A stretch of 64,000 nucleotides of DNA from Streptomyces lincolnensis (GCF_021173675.1 NZ_JAIHON010000002.1:434001-498000); one strand, 5' to 3'; counted from the stretch's first letter, positions 49,042 through 60,570 are shown. The notes: generated by a model from the letters alone, not told the origin. Made by a program: numbers and translations.

Positions 49042-49719
49042 TCAGTCCGCATGCTGAGAACCCGCACTTCCGGTTGGCCGTGGGCCCGGCGTCGCGGTCG
49101 GGGGCTCGCAGGCGTTCTTCAAGAGCGTGGAAAGGTCCCTGGAGTAGGCGCGGCCGAAGATGAAACTGTGTCGCTGTATTGCGCGTGTGTTACGCAGCGT
49201 TACGTCGAGAAAGGACAGGCCCGCATTGAGGGGCAGGCCGGAACAGTTGGATACGGATATCTCGACGGTGATTCGGCGGGGCGTTCCGGCGTGGACGGTG
49301 AAGGCGGGTTCGGGGACGACCCGGGCCCGGAGGCCGGGGAAGGCGGCGCCGGTGACCGTCAGGGTCACGGGTGGCCCGTGGTCGACGGACACGGCGAAAC
49401 GATAGCGGCCGCTGGTTCTCGCGGAGTTGAGGGGTGCGGCGAGTCCGGAGTAGTGCCAGGTGGTGACGTTGGCGGGCCAGGGGACGGGCCGGGGTGGGAA
49501 GGTGGGGGCGGGGTCGCCGCCGGGGGTGAGGACCAGGGCGCCGATCGCTGTCGCGGTGGCGGCCGTGGCCGTGAGGAGGCCTTGTCTGGCTCGTCGCGGC
49601 AGTCCGTTCCACCGCCCGGCGAGCCGGTCCGTGAGGCGTGGCGCGTCGGCGCCGATCACGTCGTAACTCTCGCCGGTCTCCGCCGAGTTGACGGGCTCGA
49701 CGGGACCGATGCCGGTCAT
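49042..49719 (-). CDS. Single-pass membrane protein with extracytoplasmic domain, unknown function
   Basis: 225 residues. About 45 polar residues (with ETGESYDVIGADAPRLTDRL) precede one membrane segment at about 47-66 (GLLTATAATATAIGALVLTP). A beta-rich external part of some 130 residues follows, with Cys159 and Cys204 that could pair, and a Ser/Pro/Thr tail. I do not recognise the family. The ATG at 49719 has GAGG eight bases upstream. It lies alone between the liv operon promoter and the thioesterase gene. Confidence 0.65.
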   Translation of the reverse strand: MTGIGPVEPVNSAETGESYDVIGADAPRLTDRLAGRWNGLPRRARQGLLTATAATATAIGALVLTPGGDPAPTFPPRPVPWPANVTTWHYSGLAAPLNSARTSGRYRFAVSVDHGPPVTLTVTGAAFPGLRARVVPEPAFTVHAGTPRRITVEISVSNCSGLPLNAGLSFLDVTLRNTRAIQRHSFIFGRAYSRDLSTLLKNACEPPTATPGPRPTGSAGSQHAD

Positions 49720-49875
49720 GGGAGCGGCCTCATGGAATGACGGTACCGGCTGTCGGGCGCTCTGGCTGCGGGTGGTCGTGCGGCTTCGGGGTGGTGCTCG
49801 TGGCGGGGCGGGCGGCACCCGGTCGGTGCCGGGTCGCGCGCCTCGCCCTTCGGTCGGTGGTGGGCGGTCGTCCTG

Positions 49876-50364
49876 TCAGCCGGTGGCGCCCACGCGCTCC
49901 CCGTCCCCGGGGTTCACGTCCCGCAGGAGACAGGTCAGCCGGGCGGTGCACACGCGTCGCCCGTCCTCGTCGCTGATCACGATCTCGTACGTCGCCGTGG
50001 ACCGTCCGCGGTGCACCGGCGTCGCCACTCCGGTCACCAGGCCCGACCGGGCGCCGCGGTGGTGTGTGCAGTTCAGGTCCACGCCGACGGCGATCTTCGA
50101 GCTGCCTCCGTGGAGCATCGATCCCACGGATCCGAGCGTCTCCGCGAGCACCGCCGACGCGCCGCCGTGCAGGAGCCCGTACGGCTGGGTGTTCCCCTCG
50201 ACCGGCATCGTCCCGACCACGCGTTCCGCGGACGCCTCGACGATCTGCACCCCCATGCGCGTCCCGAGGTGGCCCGCCGAGAACAGTGCCTGGAGGTCCA
50301 CGCCGAGTGCGGCGTACTCGTCGATGACCTCTTGCGGGAACGTCACGTGCTGCTGCTCGCCCAT
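49876..50364 (-). CDS. PaaI-family hot-dog thioesterase
   Basis: 162 residues. The hot-dog motif NTQPYGLLHGGASAVLAETLGS carries the catalytic Asn/Gln-His-Gly-Gly helix start, followed by VGVDLNCTHHRGARSG and TATYEIVISDEDGRRVCTAR. It likely hydrolyses an aryl- or acyl-CoA thioester. The C-terminal tail is Asp/Gly/Glu-rich. The ATG at 50364 was chosen at the domain edge; GTG at 50415 would add 17 basic residues. The molybdenum oxidoreductase ends 66 bp upstream. Confidence 0.88.
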   Translation of the reverse strand: MGEQQHVTFPQEVIDEYAALGVDLQALFSAGHLGTRMGVQIVEASAERVVGTMPVEGNTQPYGLLHGGASAVLAETLGSVGSMLHGGSSKIAVGVDLNCTHHRGARSGLVTGVATPVHRGRSTATYEIVISDEDGRRVCTARLTCLLRDVNPGDGERVGATG

Positions 50365-50430
50365 GGGGCCCGACTCCGTTCGTCGTGATCGGTGCGGCCG
50401 TCCGGCGCCGCTCACCGGCTGAGCAAACGC

Positions 50431-52710
<2,280 letters not shown>

Positions 52711-52784
52711 CGCGGACTCTCCTTCACGCACACGTATGAAGTACCTCTCCGATCCTCGCACGCGGTGCTGACAGTGGTCAGCGG

Positions 52785-52873
52785 TGGGAGGGGATGGGGG
52801 CGGGGTGGGTGCGTGGGGTGCTGGGGCGCGGTGGTGGGGTTCGGTGGGGGGTGGGCGGGGCCCGGTTGGGGTG
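52785..52873 (+). other. G-rich tract upstream of polA
   Basis: In the 195-bp divergent gap between the molybdenum oxidoreductase and polA, the plus strand has more than a dozen G-runs of three to six bases (GGGAGGGGATGGGGGCGGGG and onward) with almost no C-runs. The strand asymmetry is well above the surrounding sequence and is compatible with G-quadruplex formation on the polA coding strand. Confidence 0.7.
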
Positions 52874-52905
52874 GACTGTCAGTGGGGCGTGGCAGGATCG
52901 GGGGC

Positions 52906-55632
52906 GTGGCAGAGACAGCATCGAAGAAGACCGAGAACACCGCCGACGGCGCGCGCCCCCGCCTGATGCTCATGGACGGGCACTCGCTGGCCTACCGCGC
53001 GTTCTTCGCGCTGCCCGCGGAGAACTTCACGACCGCGACGGGCCAGCCGACGAACGCGATCTACGGCTTCGCGTCGATGCTGGCCAACACCCTGCGCGAC
53101 GAGGCGCCCACGCACTTCGCGGTGGCCTTCGACGTGTCCCGCAAGACCTGGCGCTCCGAGGAGTTCACGGAGTACAAGGCCAACCGCTCCAAGACCCCGG
53201 ACGAGTTCAAGGGCCAGGTCGAGCTGATCGGCGAGCTCCTCGACGCGATGCATGTCGCCCGGTTCGCCGTCGACGGCTTCGAGGCCGACGACATCATCGC
53301 CACGCTCGCCACCCAGGCCGAGGCCGAGGGCTTCGACGTGCTGATCGTCACCGGCGACCGCGACTCCTTCCAGCTGGTCAGCGAGCGCACGACCGTGCTG
53401 TATCCGACGAAGGGCGTCTCCGAGCTGACCCGGTTCACCCCGGAGAAGGTCTTCGAGAAGTACGGGTTGACGCCGGCCCAGTACCCCGACTTCGCCGCCC
53501 TGCGCGGTGACCCGTCCGACAACCTGCCGGGCATCCCGGGGGTCGGCGAGAAGACCGCCGCGAAGTGGATCAACCAGTTCGGGTCGTTCGCGGAGCTGGT
53601 CGAGCGCGTCGAGGAGGTCAAGGGCAAGGCCGGGCAGAACCTCCGCGACCACCTGGAGGCGGTCAAGCTCAACCGCCGGCTGACCGAGATGGTCCGCACC
53701 GTCGAGCTGCCGAGGACCGTCGCCGACCTGGAGCGCCCTCCCTACAACCGCAAGACCGTCGCGATGGTCCTCGACACCCTGGAGATCCGCAACCCCTCGC
53801 TGCGCGAGCGGCTGCTCGCCGTCGACCCCGGCGCCGAGGAGGCCGACACCACCCCCGTGGTCGAGGGCGGCGTGGCCGTGGACGGCGCCGTGCTCGGCAC
53901 CGGCGAGGTCGCCCCCTGGCTCGCCGAGCACGCCACCCAGGTCCTCGGCGTCGCCACCGTCGACACCTGGGCGCTGGGCACCGGCTCGGTCACCGAGGTC
54001 GCGCTCGCCGCGGCCGGGGGAGCGGCCGCCTGGTTCGACCCGTCCCAGCTCGACGAGGCCGACGAGACGGCGTTCGCTTCCTGGCTCGCCGACGCCGAGC
54101 GGCCCAAGATCTTCCACAACGCCAAGGGCGCGATGCGGGTCTTCGCCGAGCACGGCTGGAGCGTCGCCGGGGTCGGCATGGACACCGCCCTCGCCGCCTA
54201 CCTCGTCAAGCCCGGCCGCCGCTCCTTCGACCTGGACGCGCTGTCCCTGGAGTACCTCGGCCGCGAGCTCGCCCCCGCCGCCGCGGCCGACGGGCAGCTC
54301 GCCTTCGGCACGGACGAGGGCGCGGAGGCCGAGGCGCTGATGATCCAGGCCCGCGCGGTGCTCGATCTGGGCGAGGCCTTCGCCGGGCGCCTTGAGGAGG
54401 TCGGCGCCGCGGATCTGCTGCGGGACATGGAACTGCCCACGTCCGCGCTGCTCGCCCGGATGGAGCGGCACGGCATCGCGGCCGACCGGGCCCACCTGGA
54501 GGCCATGGAGCAGATGTTCGCCGGTGCGGTGCAGCAGGCGGTGAAGGAGGCGCACGCCGCCGCCGGGCACGAGTTCAATCTCGGCTCGCCCAAGCAGCTT
54601 CAGGAGGTCCTCTTCGGCGAGCTGGCCCTGCCGAAGACCAAGCGCACCAAGACCGGGTACACCACGGACGCCGACGCGCTCGCCTGGCTCGCCACCCAGA
54701 CGGACAACGAGCTGCCGGTGATCATGCTTCGGCATCGGGAGCAGGCGAAGCTTCGGGTGACCGTCGAGGGACTGATCAAGACGATCGCCTCGGACGGTCG
54801 GATCCATACGACGTTCAACCAGACCGTTGCCGCTACCGGGCGGTTGTCCTCCACGGATCCGAACCTCCAGAACATTCCCGTCCGTACCGATGAAGGGCGG
54901 GCGATCCGGCGGGGGTTCGTGGTCGGTGAGGGGTTCGAGTCCCTGATGACCGCGGACTACAGCCAGATCGAACTGCGGGTGATGGCCCATCTGTCCGAGG
55001 ACGCGGGGCTCATCGAGGCGTTCACCTCCGGTGAGGACCTGCACACCACGGCTGCGTCGCAGGTGTTCGCGGTCGAGCCCGCCGGGGTCGATGCGGAGAT
55101 GCGCCGCAAGATCAAGGCGATGTCGTACGGGTTGGCGTACGGGTTGTCGGCGTTTGGGCTCTCGCAGCAGTTGAACATCGATGCGGGGGAGGCGCGGGCG
55201 CTTATGGACGCGTACTTCGAGCGGTTCGGTGGCGTGCGGGACTATCTGCGGCGGGCGGTCGACGAGGCGCGGGCCACGGGGTACACGGCGACGTTGTTCG
55301 GGCGGCGGCGCTACCTTCCCGACCTCAACAGCGACAACCGTCAGCGGCGTGAGGCGGCGGAGCGGATGGCTCTCAACGCGCCGATCCAGGGCACCGCCGC
55401 GGACATCGTCAAGATCGCCATGCTCCATGTGGACCGCGCCCTGCGTGACGCCGGCCTGAAGTCCCGCATGCTCCTCCAGGTCCACGACGAAATCGTCCTC
55501 GAAATCGCCCCCGGCGAGCGGGCGACCGCGGAGGAACTGGTCCGCCGCGAAATGCAGAACGCCGTTGCGCTGAGGGTGCCGTTGGGCGTCTCGGTGGGCG
55601 ACGGTGCGGACTGGGAGTCGGCCGCGCATTAG
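52906..55632 (+). CDS. polA: DNA polymerase I
   Basis: 908 residues. The 5'-3' exonuclease domain (about 20-300) has MLMDGHSLAYRAFFALP, FEADDIIATLA, VTGDRDSFQLV and the helix-hairpin-helix GIPGVGEKTAAKWI. The 3'-5' exonuclease-like domain (about 330-500) lacks a clear DxE metal pair (VDTWALGTGS is in its place), suggesting no proofreading, as known for actinobacterial PolA. The polymerase domain has motif A DYSQIELRVMAHLS, motif B RRKIKAMSYGLAYG and motif C QVHDEIVLE. It works in repair and Okazaki fragment processing. GTG start at 52906. Confidence 0.97.
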   Translation: MAETASKKTENTADGARPRLMLMDGHSLAYRAFFALPAENFTTATGQPTNAIYGFASMLANTLRDEAPTHFAVAFDVSRKTWRSEEFTEYKANRSKTPDEFKGQVELIGELLDAMHVARFAVDGFEADDIIATLATQAEAEGFDVLIVTGDRDSFQLVSERTTVLYPTKGVSELTRFTPEKVFEKYGLTPAQYPDFAALRGDPSDNLPGIPGVGEKTAAKWINQFGSFAELVERVEEVKGKAGQNLRDHLEAVKLNRRLTEMVRTVELPRTVADLERPPYNRKTVAMVLDTLEIRNPSLRERLLAVDPGAEEADTTPVVEGGVAVDGAVLGTGEVAPWLAEHATQVLGVATVDTWALGTGSVTEVALAAAGGAAAWFDPSQLDEADETAFASWLADAERPKIFHNAKGAMRVFAEHGWSVAGVGMDTALAAYLVKPGRRSFDLDALSLEYLGRELAPAAAADGQLAFGTDEGAEAEALMIQARAVLDLGEAFAGRLEEVGAADLLRDMELPTSALLARMERHGIAADRAHLEAMEQMFAGAVQQAVKEAHAAAGHEFNLGSPKQLQEVLFGELALPKTKRTKTGYTTDADALAWLATQTDNELPVIMLRHREQAKLRVTVEGLIKTIASDGRIHTTFNQTVAATGRLSSTDPNLQNIPVRTDEGRAIRRGFVVGEGFESLMTADYSQIELRVMAHLSEDAGLIEAFTSGEDLHTTAASQVFAVEPAGVDAEMRRKIKAMSYGLAYGLSAFGLSQQLNIDAGEARALMDAYFERFGGVRDYLRRAVDEARATGYTATLFGRRRYLPDLNSDNRQRREAAERMALNAPIQGTAADIVKIAMLHVDRALRDAGLKSRMLLQVHDEIVLEIAPGERATAEELVRREMQNAVALRVPLGVSVGDGADWESAAH

Positions 55633-55721
55633 TGGGGGTGCGCGATGCCTGCGGCGCGCTGTGCGGCCCCGGTGGGGGCGTGCGTAGCGCCTACGGTTGT
55701 GGGGTGGGTCGGGGCCGGGTC

Positions 55722-55808
55722 GGGGGGTGTCCGTCCTCGGTCCGGCGGAACTGTTCCGGCAAGGGGTACTGCGTGTCGGACGCCGGCCGCTGCGGGCGGA
55801 CACCCCCC
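55722..55808. repeat. 12-bp perfect inverted repeat downstream of polA
   Basis: GGGGGGTGTCCG at 55722-55733 is matched by CGGACACCCCCC at 55797-55808, with 63 bases between. The arms could base-pair as a long-loop hairpin or mark the ends of a small non-autonomous element. No flanking direct duplication is obvious. Confidence 0.6.
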
Positions 55809-55890
55809 GCCCCGTCCCCTCGCCGCCGTGGGCGGCTACGACGCCAACGGCCGATGGTGCTTGATGTCCCAGGGCGACTACAGCTTCCCT

Positions 55891-55933
55891 AGGGGCGCGG
55901 GGAACTGCGCGACCAGCCCCCACGGACCCGCAG
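55891..55933 (+). repeat. Streptomyces-type intergenic repeat, second copy
   Basis: AGGGGCGCGGGGAACTGCGC, then GACCAGCCCCCACGGACCCG and CAG. This is a near-standard copy of the common Streptomyces repeat also seen, altered, at 26613-26690. Confidence 0.75.
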
Positions 55934-56368
55934 ACGACACGCGACCCCCGCCAGGCAGGCCCGTCACTCGTGTGGTCCTTGCGGAGACGCATACGGGCGG
56001 TGCCGCAGTTAAGGATGCGGGCATGGGTATACGCATGCTCCACCGCCGGAGGGCGCGAGGGCGCGCGGCGACGTCCGCGCCGGTTCAGGCTTTCTCGGTC
56101 AGCGCGAGCAGCGCTCGCATACCGGCGGACCTGGGGACGACCCTGCGCAGGACGGTCACCGGTGTCGGGGGGAGACGGATCCGCGGGGACACCTGGCGCC
56201 GGGCCGGGGCGGTGCTCCGGCGGCGGAGGGGCGAGAAGCGCGCCCTGGGCGTCGTAGGAGAGCGCGCGGGGTCGGTGTGGCGGGTGTGGGCGGATCTGGG
56301 GCTGGGTTATCTGGCCCTCGCGCTCACTTTGTTGCCGAGGTCGCGGCCGTTGCCCGGTGTGAGGGTGT

Positions 56369-57250
56369 TCAGGACTGTGGTCGACGGGCGGTCGGGCGGC
56401 TCGGCGGAGCCCCGGGGGCCGGATCGGTCGTTGTCGGGTCCTCCGGGGCCCCGGAGGGACGCCAGGTTCTGATTCCCGCGGCGTACAGGACCACGCCGAG
56501 GACGAGACCCGCGCCGGCGCCGAAGCAGAGGGTGGGGATGAGTTCCCAGGGCTTCGCGGTGGAGCCCCAGTAGTCCCACCAGCGGGTGGCCCGCTGGACC
56601 GCGGCCACCAGCGCGCAGCCGCCGATGAGGGCACCGGCCAGCCATCGGTCCCGGGCGGAGAGGATGGGTACTCCGGCGGGTTCGGCCGACGCCCTGGTCC
56701 GCCGCAGCGCTTGGGCGACGAAGGCCGCGATGACGATCGCGGCGACCGCGGATCCGCCGTACTGGAGGTACCAGTACAGAGGGGAGCCGGCGATTTCCTC
56801 GCCGAGGACGGGGAACATGCGCATTCCCCAGCGGTCGAGGTGGGTGAAGGCGTCCCAGACGACGTGGGTGAGGGCGCCGAGCGCGGCGGAGACGTACCAC
56901 CACAGCACGGTGGCCGGGCGGAGGCGGGCACGGGGTGTTCCGGAGCGGAGCAGCGTGGCCGGCCGGCCCTGCCGGGCCCGGGGGAGCAGTGCCAGCAGGG
57001 GTTCGCGGACCAGCAGCCACAGCCCGACCAGTGCCCAGGCGACGAGGACGTCGATGGTGAGGACGCCGGGGAAGGAGTGGGTCACCTCGCCGAACTCCAT
57101 GGCGCCGGGCAGGACACTCGCCGCGTAGTAGGTCATGTCGGGAGCGAAGGAACCCGCCACGAGCACGGCCGGTACGAGGTTGCCGCGGCCGGTTCCGTCG
57201 GTGCGTACGGCGGGCAGGACGGCTGCCGCGTGGCTCAGGGTGAACGGCAA
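56369..57250 (-). CDS. DUF4184-family integral membrane protein
   Basis: 293 residues. The N-terminus PFTLSHAAAVLPAV, then VLVAGSFAPDMTYYA, THSFPGVLTIDVLVAWAL and ALTHVVWDAFTHLDRWG are conserved segments of DUF4184 membrane proteins; the His and Asp pattern suggests a buried metal or hydrolase-like site. About six membrane helices. The start is an uncommon TTG at 57250, chosen because CCAGGAG lies six bases before it and the family begins exactly there. The C-terminal 35 residues are Pro/Thr-rich. Confidence 0.83.
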   Translation of the reverse strand: MPFTLSHAAAVLPAVRTDGTGRGNLVPAVLVAGSFAPDMTYYAASVLPGAMEFGEVTHSFPGVLTIDVLVAWALVGLWLLVREPLLALLPRARQGRPATLLRSGTPRARLRPATVLWWYVSAALGALTHVVWDAFTHLDRWGMRMFPVLGEEIAGSPLYWYLQYGGSAVAAIVIAAFVAQALRRTRASAEPAGVPILSARDRWLAGALIGGCALVAAVQRATRWWDYWGSTAKPWELIPTLCFGAGAGLVLGVVLYAAGIRTWRPSGAPEDPTTTDPAPGAPPSRPTARRPQS

Positions 57251-57534
57251 CGGGGCTCCTGGGGACGGGTGATCGAGCCCGTCCAGTATGAGCGATACGA
57301 ACGCGCCACGATCGAACACGGCCAACCGGTAAAAATCGGTCACGAACGGGTGCCCGCGCAAAGGAAGTTGTCGTAGGGTCGCCTGGGTCGCCGTGCGGGG
57401 AGCTCGGTCGAACGCGCGAACAAGGAATGAATGCGGGGCGCGGGGGCAACCCCCAGGGCGGGCCGACCGTCACAACTGGACGAGGGTCACCGACACAGAC
57501 GGGCGCTCGGGCGTCCACGGGAGGGGTTCGATCT

Positions 57535-59274
57535 ATGGCGGCGCAATTCGGCAGGAGGCTGCGCAAGGGGGCGGCTACCACCGCCGTGGCAGCGGCCGCG
57601 GTCGCGGCCCTGTCCGCCTCTCAGGCTCCGGGGGTGACGGCCGAGGGCCAGGACAGACCGACCGCCACCGGTGCCGAGACCGCGCCCGACGCGGCCGCCG
57701 GCGACAGCCCGACCGCGAACGGCCCCTACTACACGGACCTGCCGCCGCTCAACAGCCCCAGCCCGTCGCCGACCCTCGACACACCCGTCACGCCGGGCAC
57801 GTCCGAGGCGGGCATCCCCGCGACCGTCCTCGACGCCTACAAGAAGGCGGCCGACGAGCTGCGGTCCTCCAAGCCCGGCTGCAACCTGCCCTGGGAACTC
57901 CTCGCCGCCATCGGCAAGGTGGAGTCCGGCCAGGCGAGCGGCGGCCGGGTGAACGCCGAGGGCACCACGCTCACCCCGATCCTCGGCCCGCAGCTCGACG
58001 GCAACGGCTTCGCGCTCATCAAGGACACCGACGACGGCGCGTACGACGGCAACAGCACCTACGACCAGGCCGTCGGCCCCATGCAGTTCATCCCCTCCAC
58101 CTGGGCGTGGGCGGGCCGGGACGGTAACGGCGACGGCACGAAGGACCCCAACAACATCTACGACGCCGCGTTCGCGGCCGGCCACTACCTGTGCCGCTAC
58201 GGCTGGGACCTGTCCACCGACGGCGACCTCGAACGCGCCATCCTCAGCTACAACAACTCGCGGGACTACCTCAACACGGTCCTGTCGTGGCTGGAGTACT
58301 ACCGCAAGGGCACCCACGAGATCCCGGACGGCACCGGCTCGCTGCCGGGCAACCGCAGCGACAACGGCGGCTCGGGCTCGGTGAGTCCCACGCCCACACC
58401 CCCGGCCTCGCCGCCCGGGAGCAAGCCGCAGAAGCCCGGCGGCGGTGCCTCGACCCCGCCGTCGACGCGCCCGCCCGGCAGCACTCCGCCGAGTACCCCG
58501 CCGCCGAGCAGCACTCCGCCCGGCACCCCCCAGACCCCGACCGACACGGTGGACCACCTGGAGGACGCGGGCACGGGCGCGCTCACCGCGCAGGCGGGCG
58601 ACGCGTTCACCAAGAAGATCAGCACCCGTGCCGAGACCAAGAGCGGCGAGGCCGTCGCCAAGGTCCGGGTCCGCTTCACGATCATCGGTGACACCGACAC
58701 CACCTTCACCGGCGGCGAGAGCGTGGCCACGATCGTCACCAACAGCTCCGGCACGGCCGTCGCGCCCGCGCTCCGGGCCGGCGAGAAGACCGGCGGCTTC
58801 ACCGTCCGCGTCACCGTCGTCGGCCGTACCATCGGCGGCCTCGACTACAAGGCCACCGTCACCGAGCGCGCCGCCGACACTCTCACCCGCACCAGCGACA
58901 CCGCCCTGACCTGCGTGCCGGGCGGCGAGTTCGCCGACCAGGTCGAGGTGAAGGCCACCTACAAGGGCGCGGTCGCGGACAAGGTGGCGGCCACCGCCAC
59001 GCTGATCAAGACGGCGATCGACCCGACCGAGAACGACAAGGGCCCGTACTTCAAGGACGCGGACGGCAAGACCGTACGCACCCTCACGGGCCTGGAGACG
59101 GACGAGAACGGGCTGTTGAAGCTGCCCAAGCTGTACGCCGACGACACCGCCGGCACCTACCTGCTGCACATCACCACGGCGGGCGGCGCGTCGATCAACG
59201 TCCAGCTGACCGTCGAGGCGGCCACGACGTCCTCACCGAGCCCCTCGCCCTCGCCGTCCACCTCGGCCGGCTAA
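57535..59274 (+). CDS. Secreted lytic transglycosylase (MltB-like) with C-terminal beta domains
   Basis: 579 residues. A signal sequence (about 5-36, GAATTAVAAAAVAALSASQA) is followed by the transglycosylase domain (about 92-290): Glu130 in LLAAIGKVESGQ is the expected catalytic acid, and AVGPMQFIPSTWAWAG and LSYNNSRDYLNTVLSWLEYY complete the fold. A Pro/Ser/Thr linker (about 310-375) leads to about 190 residues of Ig-like beta structure. It should cut peptidoglycan outside the cell. GGGAGGGG precedes the ATG at 57535. A terminator hairpin follows. Confidence 0.9.
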   Translation: MAAQFGRRLRKGAATTAVAAAAVAALSASQAPGVTAEGQDRPTATGAETAPDAAAGDSPTANGPYYTDLPPLNSPSPSPTLDTPVTPGTSEAGIPATVLDAYKKAADELRSSKPGCNLPWELLAAIGKVESGQASGGRVNAEGTTLTPILGPQLDGNGFALIKDTDDGAYDGNSTYDQAVGPMQFIPSTWAWAGRDGNGDGTKDPNNIYDAAFAAGHYLCRYGWDLSTDGDLERAILSYNNSRDYLNTVLSWLEYYRKGTHEIPDGTGSLPGNRSDNGGSGSVSPTPTPPASPPGSKPQKPGGGASTPPSTRPPGSTPPSTPPPSSTPPGTPQTPTDTVDHLEDAGTGALTAQAGDAFTKKISTRAETKSGEAVAKVRVRFTIIGDTDTTFTGGESVATIVTNSSGTAVAPALRAGEKTGGFTVRVTVVGRTIGGLDYKATVTERAADTLTRTSDTALTCVPGGEFADQVEVKATYKGAVADKVAATATLIKTAIDPTENDKGPYFKDADGKTVRTLTGLETDENGLLKLPKLYADDTAGTYLLHITTAGGASINVQLTVEAATTSSPSPSPSPSTSAG

Positions 59275-59297
59275 GGCGCCTGGTTTCCCGTACGACA

Positions 59298-59332
59298 TCG
59301 GCGGCGTCCCTCTTGAGGAGGGGCGCCGCCGA
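59298..59332 (+). terminator. Hairpin after the lytic transglycosylase
   Basis: TCGGCGGCGTCCCTC and GAGGGGCGCCGCCGA-type arms form a 15-bp stem (one G-T pair) with a 5-base loop, 24 bp after the stop codon. Confidence 0.82.
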
Positions 59333-59421
59333 CGTGTGCGCGAGCTGTTCTCATCTCACCCGCCCGTTGCTACCGTGCCGGATCTGACAAGGTGTCGGTT
59401 CCCGTCCGTCGGGAGGTCCGT

Positions 59422-59556
59422 ATGCGCGCCCTGATCGCCGCCACGGCCGGTCTCGTCCTCGCGTTCGCCCTGGTCCTCACGATCACCGCGCTGGGGTCGC
59501 CGACCGGCACGACGTCGCCGAAGCCGCTGCTGACCACGGTGCCCGCCCACCCCTAA
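59422..59556 (+). CDS. SPW_0924-type small membrane peptide
   Basis: 44 residues: MRALIAATAGLVLAFALVLT is a membrane or signal segment, followed by a short polar tail ending KPLLTTVPAHP. The gene has a GGGAGG ribosome-binding site and a downstream neighbour 21 bp away with its own AGGGAGG. The sequence agrees with my recollection of the small SPW_0924 family of Streptomyces. Function unknown; co-transcription with the DUF3068 gene suggests a joint envelope role. Confidence 0.75.
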   Translation: MRALIAATAGLVLAFALVLTITALGSPTGTTSPKPLLTTVPAHP

Positions 59557-59577
59557 CCGGCCGTCAGGGAGGTCGAG

Positions 59578-60570
59578 ATGCGCCGCAAGACCAGCCTGGT
59601 CCTGCTCGCCCTCGCCGTGTTCTTCGCGGCACTGTCCCCACTGCTGCGCCACTACGCCTTCCCGCGCCTCGCCAAGATCCCCGCCGGCCAGTACCAGGAC
59701 ATGGTCCTGGAGGCGAAGGACGCCACCCTCCTCGACTACGGCACCATGAAGGCGAAGACGGTTCCCCGGGTCACGATCGTGCAGACCCTCAAGGGCAACG
59801 TCGAGGCCTCGGAACAGGTCGAGAAGACGGCCGGGAAGGACGTCGTCGTCTGGGACGGCCTCTCCTATGTGGTGGGGCCCGACGGCAAAATGGTCTCCAG
59901 GATTCCCGAGCGCTACATCTTCGACGCCCACACCCAGCAACCCGTCCACGCCCCCGGCGAGATGGTCGACGGCGACCCGGTGAAACGCGAGGGCATCGAG
60001 TTCAAGTGGCCGTTCCTGACGGAGAAACGGGACTACGAGTACTTCGACGCCCAGGCCCGCGTCACCGCCCCCATCCACTACAAGGGCACCCAAAACTTCC
60101 GCGGCGTCGAGGTCTACTACTTCGAGCAGACCATCCCGTGGACCAAGGTGCCCTTCCCCAAGGCCCTGCCGGTCCAGGGCATCACCCCCGAGTCGGTCGC
60201 GAAGACCGGCACCACCCGCTGGTACACCACGGTCCGCAAGTTCTGGGTCGAACCCCTCACCGGCGCCCCCGTCTACGGCGAGGAGATCCACCGCGAGGAA
60301 CTGCGCGGCGGCTCCCTGCTCGGCGGCCGCGAGAAGGTCACGGCGTTCGCCGGGCACGTGAAGATGCGCGAGGACTACATCGCGCACACCGTGGACCTGG
60401 TCAAGTCCAACCGCACCCTGGTCCTGCTGATGACCTCGTACCTGCCCTGGGGCTTCCTCGGCCTGGGCGCCCTGCTCCTGTCGCTCTCCCTCTACCTGGA
60501 GGCCCGCGGCCGACGGCCGGGCGAGGCGGAGCCCGCAAAGGACGCGGAACCGGCACCTGTCACCGCCTGA
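59578..60570 (+). CDS. DUF3068 (PorA-like family) membrane protein
   Basis: 330 residues. One membrane segment at each end (about 5-24 and 275-298) brackets a large extracytoplasmic domain of about 240 residues, containing DYGTMKAKTVPRVTIVQTLK, WDGLSYVVGPDG and YYFEQTIPWTKVPFPKALPV. The DUF3068/porin PorA-related family is restricted to actinobacteria; its role is not known. The ATG at 59578 has AGGGAGG upstream. Its last 11 bp overlap the convergent hrpB. Confidence 0.85.
   Translation: MRRKTSLVLLALAVFFAALSPLLRHYAFPRLAKIPAGQYQDMVLEAKDATLLDYGTMKAKTVPRVTIVQTLKGNVEASEQVEKTAGKDVVVWDGLSYVVGPDGKMVSRIPERYIFDAHTQQPVHAPGEMVDGDPVKREGIEFKWPFLTEKRDYEYFDAQARVTAPIHYKGTQNFRGVEVYYFEQTIPWTKVPFPKALPVQGITPESVAKTGTTRWYTTVRKFWVEPLTGAPVYGEEIHREELRGGSLLGGREKVTAFAGHVKMREDYIAHTVDLVKSNRTLVLLMTSYLPWGFLGLGALLLSLSLYLEARGRRPGEAEPAKDAEPAPVTA

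Larger units (their letters stand above)
55633..56368. other. 736-bp gene-free region after polA
   Basis: No frame here has convincing coding character on either strand. It holds a 12-bp inverted repeat (55722-55733/55797-55808), a Streptomyces-type repeat (55891-55933) and otherwise unique sequence. On the minus strand around 56070-56260 a short open stretch ends RRVVPRSAGMRALLALTEKA then stop and could be the end of a lost gene; I could not assign it. Confidence 0.6.

Noticed and set aside
55645..56472. 275-codon plus-strand open frame downstream of polA
   Set aside because: It runs across the inverted repeat and the dispersed Streptomyces repeat, has no ribosome-binding site and reads as low-complexity Pro/Arg/Gly.
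52879..56931. Very long open frame antisense to polA and beyond
   Set aside because: Same cause: high-GC codon bias opens the opposite strand. polA has every expected motif and the antisense translation is compositionally abnormal.
57361..57534. Possible c-di-AMP (ydaO-type) riboswitch before the lytic transglycosylase
   Set aside because: Cell-wall hydrolase genes in Streptomyces can have this leader and short pieces look similar, but the conserved CCGACAGCTAACC-like segment of the motif as I recall it is missing.
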